Shown in pieces: positions 48,402 through 56,300 of a stretch of DNA of 64,000 bases; positions within the stretch are counted from its first letter, which is position 1, and each line of letters starts with the position of its first letter. The translations under genes and the position numbers were made by a program. This DNA is from JBHOQS01 sp042408875 (lineage in GTDB: Bacteria > Chloroflexota > UBA11872 > JBHOQS01). The stretch is from positions 62,001 through 126,000 of the forward strand of contig JBHOQS010000016.1 of the NCBI GenBank assembly GCA_042408875.1, given 5' to 3'. A model generated the notes under the pieces. That model did no database searches. It worked only from the letters and a program-made list of their open reading frames with translations, and was not told the DNA's origin.

Positions 48402-50429
48402 ATGCCCCGTGCGCTGATCACCGGCATCACCGGCCAGGATGGCAGCTACCTCGCCGAGTTCTTGCTCAGCAAGGGCTATCACGTCGCCGGCCTGATCCGG
48501 CGCACCAGTATGATCATTGACGAGCGTATTCGCCATATTATCAAAGATGTTGAACTCGTCGAGGGTGACCTGCTCGATCAGCTTTCTTTGATCAAGGCGA
48601 TCCAGCAGGTGCGGCCGGACGAGGTATATAACCTGGCAGCAATGTCATTCGTGCCGACCTCGTTCATTCAGCCAGTGCTCACCGGAGAGTATACCGCGCT
48701 GGGCGTCACCCGGATGCTCGAGGCCATCCGCCTGGCAGACTGGCCGATCCGGTTCTACCAGGCCAGCTCCAGCGAGATGTTCGGCAAGGTGCAGGAGATC
48801 CCGCAGACGGAGAAGACGCCCTTCCATCCACGTAGTCCTTACGGCGTGGCGAAGGTCTACGGGCATTGGATCACCGTCAATTACCGCGAGAGCTACGGCC
48901 TGTTCGCCTGCTCAGGCATCCTTTTCAACCACGAGTGCGTGACCGGCGATACCCCGGTGTTCATCCGGCGCGGCGGCATCCTCGATCTCGTGCCCATCGA
49001 GGATGTGGTGCCGCACCGCACTGATCCACCCAGCGGCCCGAAGCAGACCACCGTCCCGCCATCCGGTGCAGAGTTCGAAGTATGGGACGCCGACGGCTGG
49101 ACGCGAGTGACGTGCATGACGGCGACGTGGAACGGCTACAGCAGCGAGCCGAACAAGCCTGTGTACCGCATCGCTGCGCGCGGCGCGGTCTACCATGCCA
49201 CGGGCGACCACCTTGTGTTCACCCAGCGCGCCGGCATCCTAGCCGAGACACCGGCCGGTGACGTGCGCCCCGGCGACAGGCTGGCGCTCATTGGCTTGCC
49301 TGCGCCGACTGAGGCGGTGGCCGTGACGGAGGACGAGGCGTGGCTGCTCGGCGTGATCGCCGCGGCGGGCTGGGTGACAGCGGATGGCCACGTGCGAGTG
49401 ACCACCCGGGATCCCGCGCTTCTCGCGGAGACGGCGCGGCGCTGGCGACAGGTCTGCGGTGGGTCTGCGTCGTACTGGACCGGTCCAGGCGGCTTCGCGG
49501 GTGGTGATGTCGTGCAACTCCAGCTCACGGGTGACTGTGACTACGGGCGGTGGCTGTACAGCACCCTCTACACTCGCTCCGGACACAAGCGCGTCCCGAC
49601 GCGTATCCTCAACGCAGGACATGCCGCACGCCTGGCCTTCCTGCGTGGCTTCAACGCGGGAGAGGGCCTCAAATCTATGCCCTGCACCTACGAGTTCCAG
49701 GGGTTTAAGACCGCCTCAGCCGTCATGGCAGCGGGGCTGTACTGGCTGGCCTCCACCACGCTGCACCAGCGCGCGATCATTCGCACTGAAGTGCGGGACG
49801 GTCGGCTGTACTACCAGATCAACCTGAACTCCCCCGACAGCGTTGGGGCGAAGGGCGCGCACCTTCGCCGTCCGCTGGACGAGGTCGTGCGTGCCGAGCA
49901 GGTAGACTACCGCGGCTGGCTCTTCGATCTGGCAACCGAGAGCGGCACATTCCACGCAGGTGTAGGGCAGGGGTGGATCCACAACTCACCCCGCCGCGGC
50001 ATCGAGTTCGTCACACGCAAGATCAGCCGCGCGGTAGCCCGCATTAAGCTGGGGCTCCAGGACAAGCTCTACCTGGGGAACCTCGACGCGCGCCGGGACT
50101 GGGGGTTCGCCGGAGATTACGTCGAGGCGATGTGGCTCATGCTCCAGCAGGACCGCCCGGACGACTATGTCATCGCCACTGGCGAGACGCATAGCGTCGC
50201 CGAGTTCGCCGAGACGGCTTTCCGGCACGCCGGCATCGAGAACTGGCGTGACTACGTCGAGGTGGACCCGAAGCTGCTGCGCCCTGCCGATGTGGACGTC
50301 CTGATCGGCAATCCCGCCAAGGCGCGGGCAAAGCTCGGCTGGCAGCCGCGGGTGACCTTTGAGGGGCTGGTCAAGATGATGGTGGACGCCGATCTCGAGC
50401 TCGAGCGGCGCAACCTTGGCCGCCGCTAG
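48402..50429 (+). CDS. gmd: GDP-mannose 4,6-dehydratase interrupted by an intein (675 aa precursor)
   Basis: Makes GDP-4-keto-6-deoxymannose, precursor of GDP-fucose and GDP-rhamnose. N-extein 178 residues: ITGITGQDGSYLAEFLL (NADP site), RRTSMII, SSSEMFG (catalytic Glu) and YGVAKVYGHW (Tyr and Lys). The frame then enters an intein at 48936 and returns at 49986 with SPRRGIEFVTRKI. Joined, the exteins give about 325 residues, normal for the enzyme, and restore the invariant HESPRRG. ATG 48402 has AAAGGAGG upstream. The 3' end overlaps the convergent PDZ gene by 4 bp (shared CTAG). Splicing is required for activity because the insertion splits a conserved loop. Confidence 0.93.
   Translation: MPRALITGITGQDGSYLAEFLLSKGYHVAGLIRRTSMIIDERIRHIIKDVELVEGDLLDQLSLIKAIQQVRPDEVYNLAAMSFVPTSFIQPVLTGEYTALGVTRMLEAIRLADWPIRFYQASSSEMFGKVQEIPQTEKTPFHPRSPYGVAKVYGHWITVNYRESYGLFACSGILFNHECVTGDTPVFIRRGGILDLVPIEDVVPHRTDPPSGPKQTTVPPSGAEFEVWDADGWTRVTCMTATWNGYSSEPNKPVYRIAARGAVYHATGDHLVFTQRAGILAETPAGDVRPGDRLALIGLPAPTEAVAVTEDEAWLLGVIAAAGWVTADGHVRVTTRDPALLAETARRWRQVCGGSASYWTGPGGFAGGDVVQLQLTGDCDYGRWLYSTLYTRSGHKRVPTRILNAGHAARLAFLRGFNAGEGLKSMPCTYEFQGFKTASAVMAAGLYWLASTTLHQRAIIRTEVRDGRLYYQINLNSPDSVGAKGAHLRRPLDEVVRAEQVDYRGWLFDLATESGTFHAGVGQGWIHNSPRRGIEFVTRKISRAVARIKLGLQDKLYLGNLDARRDWGFAGDYVEAMWLMLQQDRPDDYVIATGETHSVAEFAETAFRHAGIENWRDYVEVDPKLLRPADVDVLIGNPAKARAKLGWQPRVTFEGLVKMMVDADLELERRNLGRR
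48936..49985 (+). mobile_element. Intein in GDP-mannose 4,6-dehydratase (350 aa)
   Basis: Starts with Cys1 (CVTGDTPVFIRRGG, block A), block B at AVYHATGDHLVFT, block F at WLFDLATESGTFHAG, and ends GWIHN before Ser+1. An endonuclease-like middle shows two LAGLIDADG-type helices: EDEAWLLGVIAAAGWVTADG and AFLRGFNAGEGLK. The acidic catalytic residue is Ala in the first and the second is NAGEG, so cleavage activity is doubtful. Inserted between the Glu and Ser of the FNHES motif, a highly conserved site, as is usual for inteins. Confidence 0.92.
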
Positions 50430-51517
50430 CCCTGCGCCAGCGCTTGCCGCCAGAATTCCTGCGCGAGCTGGCGGGCTGTGGCATCCTGGCTGCGCAGCAC
50501 CAGCACCAGGTCCGCCTGCGCCTCTGCCGGCCGTCCGGCGAAGTAGTACGCTATGGCGCGGACCAGCCGGGCCCGCGCCAGGCCCGGCTCGACAGACAGG
50601 GCATTCGAGGCATCGTTAATAGCCCGCTCGAGGTCCTGCACCACCTGTGTGGTGCTGGCTGCTGCCTGGGCCCGGCGCAGGTATGCCTCGGCGCGCACGC
50701 TGTAGCCCCAGCTCGCGTCGGGATCGAGCGTCACCGCGCGCTCCGCATCGCTGAGGATCTCCTCCAGGTCCCGGGAAGAGAAGGCAGCGGCCCCTCCGCC
50801 GCGCAGGCGGATCTGCGGCAGGCCGGCCGTCTCCATCAAGCCTTGCAGGCGCAGCCGCGCCCGACCGGAATATGCCAGACCAAAGCGGGGTGCCAGCTCG
50901 ATCGCGCGGGCGTAGTCGCTCACGGCGTTACTGCCCTGGCCAACCGTCTCCATCATGCTGGCGCGCAGATAGTAGAGCACGGGATCGTTCGGCTGGTTCT
51001 TGAGTTCTTTCGTAAAGTCCTCGATCAGCTTCTCTTCAAGCTTCTCTGGCCGCCTGCCGATCGAGACCGTGACCGTCTTGTCCGCCGGATCGGCATTCGG
51101 GTCTTTCGGGTTCGGGCGCACTACCGTGAGCCGTAGCTTCGTACCGGCCGGAGCCCGCTGGACCACGACGACTAGATCGTTCGGCGTATAGATCTCCACG
51201 TCGTTGATCTTGTACACGAGATCGCCGGGGCGCAGCCCGGCCCGTGCGGCCGGGCTCTTGGGCAGGACATACAGCACCGCTGCGCCGGGCTTGTTAGGCA
51301 GGCCATAGTGTTCGCGGAGAAAGCGAGACGGTGAGCTCAGGTTCGCTCCGATCCAGCCTGGCTGCTGCTCTCGGGGGCGGCCCATCTCCCACGGCAGCGG
51401 CGGCGGCTCGATACTCCCGGGGTCGCATGCAGCCAGCACCAGTAACGCAAGACCCACCAGAGGCGCACGCCACCACCTGCCCAGCCCTCGCTTGTGCCAG
51501 AAGGACCTGCCGCTCAC
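50426..51517 (-). CDS. PDZ-TPR lipoprotein (363 aa)
   Basis: Predicted lipoprotein: basic N terminus, hydrophobic LVGLALLVLAAC with the lipobox Cys near residue 31. A PDZ-like domain follows (GAAVLYVLPKSPAARAGLRP then GDLVYKINDVEIYTPNDL, about residues 75-140), then TPR-like repeats to the end (NDPVLYYLRASMMETVGQ, RFGLAYSGRARLRLQ, ASWGYSVRAEAYLRRAQ). GTG 51517 has AAGGGGAG just upstream, and is preferred to a 21-residue longer start. No protease domain, so probably a scaffold or chaperone outside the membrane. Confidence 0.82.
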   Translation of the reverse strand: MSGRSFWHKRGLGRWWRAPLVGLALLVLAACDPGSIEPPPLPWEMGRPREQQPGWIGANLSSPSRFLREHYGLPNKPGAAVLYVLPKSPAARAGLRPGDLVYKINDVEIYTPNDLVVVVQRAPAGTKLRLTVVRPNPKDPNADPADKTVTVSIGRRPEKLEEKLIEDFTKELKNQPNDPVLYYLRASMMETVGQGSNAVSDYARAIELAPRFGLAYSGRARLRLQGLMETAGLPQIRLRGGGAAAFSSRDLEEILSDAERAVTLDPDASWGYSVRAEAYLRRAQAAASTTQVVQDLERAINDASNALSVEPGLARARLVRAIAYYFAGRPAEAQADLVLVLRSQDATARQLAQEFWRQALAQG

Positions 51518-51875
51518 TCTAGCTCCCCTTTCCCGCGTCCCGCGCCCGCCAGTCGGGCCTGCCTCTACTCTGCCTGACACCGGGAGTTCGGCTTGATTCT
51601 ACATCACTGCTGCACGCCGCAGGAATCCTGCGGTGGGGGTCGCGTGAGCGAGCCGCCACGGTGGCGCTGCGATTGTGCAACAGTGGCGAAGAAGCGTGGC
51701 TGGCAGTGGAACTGGAACACGCGACGGTGGCTGAGCCTTCACTCGCTCCCGGCGATGTCGTAGCATCCTTCAGCATGGCATACTTCATGCTGCCAGCGTC
51801 AAGCGACCGGCGGTCGCACGGCGCGCCGCCGCGTGTGCGGGTTGCCACCGTGGAACACCAGTGGAGGAAAGAGCC
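51518..51875. other. Divergent interval, 358 bp
   Basis: Between the PDZ-TPR (-) and copper-type protein (+) genes. It contains the 17-bp palindrome CCGCAGGA-A-TCCTGCGG (51617-51633) and a second inverted repeat CGCCAC-G-GTGGCG (51654-51666). A short frame from GTG 51661 reaches into the next gene out of phase and is not credible. Confidence 0.6.
51617..51633. promoter_or_regulatory. 17-bp palindrome upstream of the copper-type protein
   Basis: CCGCAGGA, central A, TCCTGCGG: perfect 8-bp arms. Geometry of an operator for a dimeric regulator, placed between two divergent genes. Confidence 0.5.
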
Positions 51876-52265
51876 ATGTCCGAGGCCCAGTTTACGGAGT
51901 TCGCCGGCTACCAGTTGTCCCCGGAGCTGCGGCGCTGCATTACCGATTGCCTGGGCTGCTACAGCACGTGTCTTGAGACGGTGACGTATAGCCTCGAGGT
52001 CGGCGGCCAGCATGCTGAACCGGCGCGCATCCGCCTGCTGCTCGACTGCGCCGACATCTGCCAGACGGCAGCAGCCTTTATGCTGCGCACCTCCGACTTG
52101 CATCAGCGGGTTTGTACCGTCTGCGCGGAGGTGTGTGAACAGTGCGCCGAGAGCTGTGCGCAGCTCGGCTCGCACCCCCAGATGCGGCTCTGCTCTGAGG
52201 TCTGCGTGCGCTGCGCCGACTCCTGCCGGCAGATGGCTCGGGGGACAGAGATGGCGGCAGGTTAA
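51876..52265 (+). CDS. Cys-rich four-helix-bundle protein, copper-storage (DUF326) type (129 aa)
   Basis: Small protein with about 14 Cys arranged on helices in CxxC/CxxxC spacing: RRCITDCLGCYSTCLETV, LLDCADICQTAAAFML, VCTVCAEVCEQCAESCAQL, RLCSEVCVRCADSCRQM. This matches the DUF326/Csp group, whose members bind many Cu(I) ions inside a helix bundle or are ferredoxin-like. No signal peptide, so cytosolic like Csp3. ATG 51876 follows GGAGGAAAGAGCC. Copper binding is inferred from the family pattern. Confidence 0.85.
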   Translation: MSEAQFTEFAGYQLSPELRRCITDCLGCYSTCLETVTYSLEVGGQHAEPARIRLLLDCADICQTAAAFMLRTSDLHQRVCTVCAEVCEQCAESCAQLGSHPQMRLCSEVCVRCADSCRQMARGTEMAAG

Positions 52266-52645
52266 AACGTCTTCTCCGGCCCGGCCTCGCCTGGGTTCAT
52301 GCCCGCATCCTGAGTCCAGGAGCAGGCGGGTACAGGCCGGGCCTCCCGGCCGGACTTGTCCGGTACTGCACTATTCCCTGCTCTATCTCGGTGCTTGACA
52401 GGTGCTCTCCTAGCCACCTATTATAGAACAAATATTCTATCTATCTTGCACCACGCAGCACCGCAAACCGCGCGGCATCGTCGCCTCGTGCGAAAGCGTT
52501 ACCCCAGCGATGAGTGGTCTCGGCGAAAGTTCGGACGAGCAGCACCTGAACTGTGGTATGAGCTATACGGCCGAGGCGCTGTAGGTGACGGCCCGACCGT
52601 CGGTACATGCGGCGAGACAGCGTGGCGCCGGAGAGGGAGGTTACT
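52266..52645. other. Leader interval with strong promoter, 380 bp
   Basis: Holds the promoter at 52395-52424 and an inverted repeat over its -10/start region, followed by about 200 bases of untranslated leader before ridA. Several short open frames exist in the leader but none has a family signature. Confidence 0.6.
52395..52440 (+). promoter_or_regulatory. Consensus promoter with overlapping operator-like repeat
   Basis: TTGACA (52395-52400), 18-bp spacer, TATTAT (52419-52424), near consensus. ATAGAA (52423-52428) and TTCTAT (52435-52440) form a 6-bp inverted repeat over the start region. It would drive the RidA gene with a long leader. Confidence 0.65.
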
Positions 52646-53062
52646 GTGGTCCATCAAGCCGGACGCGTGCAATACCTCAACCCGGAAGGTCTGCCGAAGA
52701 ACCCGGCGTTCACGCACGTCGTGGTCGTGACCGGAAATGTGAAGACCGTGTACGTCGGCGGACAGGATGCGATCGATGCCTCAGGTACGATCGTTGGGAA
52801 AGGCGACCTCGAAGCGCAGACTGAGCAGGCCCTGAAGAACGTGCAGATCGCGTTGGCAGCCGCTGGAGCAACGCTGGACCACGTCGTCAAGTGGAATATC
52901 TACGTTGTACAAGGTCAACCGCTTCAACCCGGGTTTGAAGCGTTCCGGCGCGTGTGGGAGAATAGACCGAACCCACCCGCCATCACTGTGGCCTTCGTAG
53001 CCGCCCTGGCTCACCCCGACTTCCTGGTCGAGATCGATGCGATTGCTGCGGTACCGCAATAG
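52646..53062 (+). CDS. RidA family protein (138 aa)
   Basis: YjgF/YER057c/UK114 trimeric protein that hydrolyses reactive enamine/imine intermediates in the canonical members. VKTVYVGGQDAID, GKGDLEAQTEQALKNVQIAL, AGATLDHVVKWNIYVV, PPAITVAFVAALAHPDFLVE and the C-terminal IDAIAAVP follow the family order. The canonical deaminase Arg (in xRAAxxV) is absent from the visible 105-residue region, where ITVAFVAALA is found, so it may belong to the Rid4-7 type groups. GTG 52646 has GAGGGAGG 5 bp upstream. Confidence 0.87.
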   Translation: MVHQAGRVQYLNPEGLPKNPAFTHVVVVTGNVKTVYVGGQDAIDASGTIVGKGDLEAQTEQALKNVQIALAAAGATLDHVVKWNIYVVQGQPLQPGFEAFRRVWENRPNPPAITVAFVAALAHPDFLVEIDAIAAVPQ

Positions 53063-53210
53063 CCACAAGAGTACCTGTTCCTCAGCGGCGCCGTGAGGAT
53101 GGCGCCACCGGCCGGAGTAGAAGGACAGCGCGGCGAGCAGCAACGATGGAGACGGCACATGACAGCTGGCAGCTCGAGCACCATGCCGCGCCGCGCGGTC
53201 GCCTTCTCAC

Positions 53211-53240
53211 GTGACCGGCCGCGGCCGCGCACGATATAAT
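53211..53240 (+). promoter_or_regulatory. uvrB promoter candidate
   Basis: GTGACC (53211-53216), 18-bp spacer, TATAAT (53235-53240), 77 bp upstream of the GTG start. No GAAC-type SOS box or other palindrome overlaps it. Confidence 0.5.
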
Positions 53241-53316
53241 TACCTGCATCTTCCGAACAAATGAGCAGGTGTCTCATGGCGCTGGGCAGGAAGGCATAGC
53301 CAGGGAGTAAGAGATC

Positions 53317-56300
53317 GTGCCGGAATTTCAGGTCGTCTCGGACTTTATTCCGCGCGGGGATCAGCCCAAGGCCATCCAGCAGCTCGTCGAGGGCGTGCGC
53401 AAGGGCATGCGCATGCAGACGCTGCTGGGAGTGACGGGGTCCGGGAAGAGCGTGGGGGCAACCACGCCGGTCCTGCTTAAGCAGGGGACGAAGATCGTCC
53501 TTGAAGAGATCGGCCCGTTCATCGATCGGTGGATGGACCAGCAGGCAGGGCGGGTCCGGCGCGTTGATGACACCGAGATCCTTGATTGTGCTCCCGCAGG
53601 GGTAGCCATCGAAGCGTTCAGTTTCGACCCCCATACGGGCCAGACGTCGTGGAAACCTGTTTGTCAGCTCCTTCGCCACCGCTCTCCAGAGGTTCTCTGG
53701 AAGGTGACCACAGCCTGCGGCCGAACCGTCACCGTTACCGGTGACCATAACCTGTATGCTCTTCGAAACGGGCAGCTTCGCCTGCTCCGCACCGAGGAGC
53801 TACAGCCCGGTGACTATCTCCCGCTGCCCCGCCTGCTGCCTGAGCCTGCGGAGCCGGTTGGCGAGCCCTCGGTTGTTGAACGGCTCTCCTCTGCCCAGGA
53901 AAGAAACGGCCGAGAACGAAAGGCGCAAGAAATATACGTAACACTGAACGGCTTTCATGCAGTCCGGATGACGCATCGCGGAGCGTTACTACCGCTTCTC
54001 TCATCCGCTCAAGTCTACGGCCTAATCCGGCAGGGAGAGCGTGTCCGCCCCAACGTTTACCGCCGCCACAAGCCGGCGGTACCGTCTCCGGTCGCCGAGG
54101 CAACCTTCGGTACAGGTACGCGCTTTGGTACAGGTACGCAAAGGCACAGCACCGCAGAGAGCCTGCCTCTTCCCCCCACCTTCCTGCGCCTGCTCGGATC
54201 TTATATAGGCTATTACACAGCAGAGGATCGGAGCGAGCCACACTGTTTCATCCTCTCGGCAGCCGAAGACACGGTGAGTGCAGACCCGCGCGGCGCGATT
54301 GGCGAGCTCAACCTCCAGTGGCACCAGCCTGCCGGCACGTCCGACTACCGCAGAAACTCGAGCTTCTGGAGTGCGCTGCTGGCAGGCTGGTGCGGACGAG
54401 ATGCCCGCTCCAAGCGGCTTCCGTCATTTTGGCCGCAGCTTTCTAACACGCAACTGGCCCAAATTCTGCGCGCCTACTTTACCGCTGAAGGAGAGCTGGA
54501 CGGTGACCAGATCGTATGTGTCACTGCCGGCGAACAGCTGGCCTCCGATCTGAGCTACGCTCTCCTGCGCTTCGGAATCGTCGCTCATATTCAGCCGCGC
54601 TTGGTGCAAGTGCCCGGCCATTCGGAGCGGCAGCGCTCCTGGCGGGTCACGATCTCGGGACATGAGTTCCTCCAGGCGTTTCAGGAGAAGATTGGCTTCG
54701 CTCTTCCGCATAAGGATGCGGCGCTCCAGGCGCTCATTGGCAGGAAAGATAACACAAGTAAGAAATATAACACAAGTAATATAGGTATCGTCCCCCTCGA
54801 TGGGGGAATGCTTCGCCAGGTACGCATGAGAGTGGGCCTGTCCCAGCGAGGATTGGCTGGACGGGTCGGGTGCACACGCTCCCAGCTTTCCCTGATCGAG
54901 CGGGGCCATCGCCATCCCTCACGTACACTTGCCACGCGGTTACTCTCTGCCCTGTGGGAGGAGACGCTGGCGCAGGAAGACGTGAAGGCGCTTCAGCTGC
55001 TCCATGGGATGGTCCCCTTGCTGGGTCTTTTCTGGACCAGGGTTCAATCGGTAGAGCGTGTGGGCGGTGAGACCTTTGTCTACGATCTGGCAGTTGCGGA
55101 CAATGAGACGTTTCTAGCTGGCCTGGGCGGGCTGTTCGTGCACAACACCTTCACGATGGCGAAGGTGATCGAGCAGGTGCAGAAGCCCACGCTCGTGCTC
55201 GCCCCGAACAAGACCCTAGCCGCGCAGCTCTGGAGCGAGTTCCGCGAGTTCTTCCCGAATAACGCTGTCGAGTACTTCGTCTCGTATTACGACTACTACC
55301 AGCCTGAGGCCTACATCCCGCGCACGGATACGTACATCGAGAAAGACTCGGATATCAATGAGGAGATCGAGCGGCTGCGGCTGTCGGCCACGCGCGCCCT
55401 CTTCGAGCGCCGGGATGTGCTGATCGTGGCCTCGGTGTCGTGTATCTACGGCATCGGCTCGCCGGAGGATTACGGCGCTACGGTCGTCCACCTGGAGGTC
55501 GGGCAGAACCGCCGGCGCGACCGCATCCTGCGCCACTTGAACGACATCCTGTACGAGCGCAACGACCAGAACTTCGGCCGCGGCAAGTACCGCGTGCGCG
55601 GCGATGTGCTGGAGATCTACCCGGCTTACGAGCAACTGGCCATTCGCGTCGAGTTTTGGGGCGACGAGATCGAGCGCATCGTGGAGATCGATCCGCTCAC
55701 CGGAGAGATCCTAGCGCGGCGCGACAAAGTCGATATCTACCCGGCGCGGCACTTCGTCACGCCGCAGGAGAAGCTCGAGCGCGCCATCGTCTCCATTCAA
55801 GAAGAGCTCGAAGAGCAGGTGAAATTCCTGGAGAGCCAGGGGAAGCTGCTCGAGGCGCAGCGGCTGCGCCAGCGCACGCTCTTCGACCTGGAGATGCTGC
55901 GTGAGGCGGGCTACTGCAACGGCATCGAGAACTACTCGCGGCACCTGAGCGGTCGCAAGCCGGGCGAGCCGCCGTGGACGCTGCTGGACTACTTCCCCGA
56001 CGACTTCCTGATATTCATTGATGAGTCGCACGTGGCCGTGCCGCAGCTCCACGGCATGTATGAGGGTGATCGCTCACGCAAGGAGGTGTTGGTGGAGTAC
56101 GGCTTCCGCCTGCCCTCCGCGCTGGACAACCGCCCGCTCAACTTCCAGGAGTTCGAGCAGCACATTAACCAGGTGATCTTCGTCTCGGCTACGCCCGGGC
56201 CGTACGAACGGGAGCACTCCGAGCAGATCGTCGAGCAGATCATCCGGCCGACAGGCCTGCTTGATCCGGCGGTGGAGGTGCGCCCGACGGAGGGGCAGAT

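Larger units (their letters stand above)
53449..55146 (+). mobile_element. Intein in UvrB with embedded HTH (566 aa)
   Basis: Ser1 start (SVGATTPVLLKQGTK), block B TVTVTGDHNLYAL, block F VYDLAVADNETFLAG, end LFVHN before Thr+1; inserted at GSGK|T of Walker A. The middle has LAGLIDADG-like helices FLRLLGSYIGYYTAED and QILRAYFTAEGELDGD with acidic residues replaced or shifted. Between the endonuclease part and block F an XRE-type HTH is present (MRVGLSQRGLAGRVGCTRSQ, SLIERGHRHPS; precursor residues about 496-545). Two in-frame duplications of 18-bp period lie inside (54105-54140, 54749-54779). Confidence 0.93.

Noticed and set aside
51661..51984. Frame from GTG 51661 overlapping the Cys-rich protein gene
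   Set aside because: The downstream half is an out-of-phase reading of the Cys-rich gene; the first half has no recognisable content.
52356..52730. 124-codon frame in the leader of ridA
   Set aside because: It overlaps the ridA start in another phase; no motifs, Arg/Trp-rich, no ribosome site.
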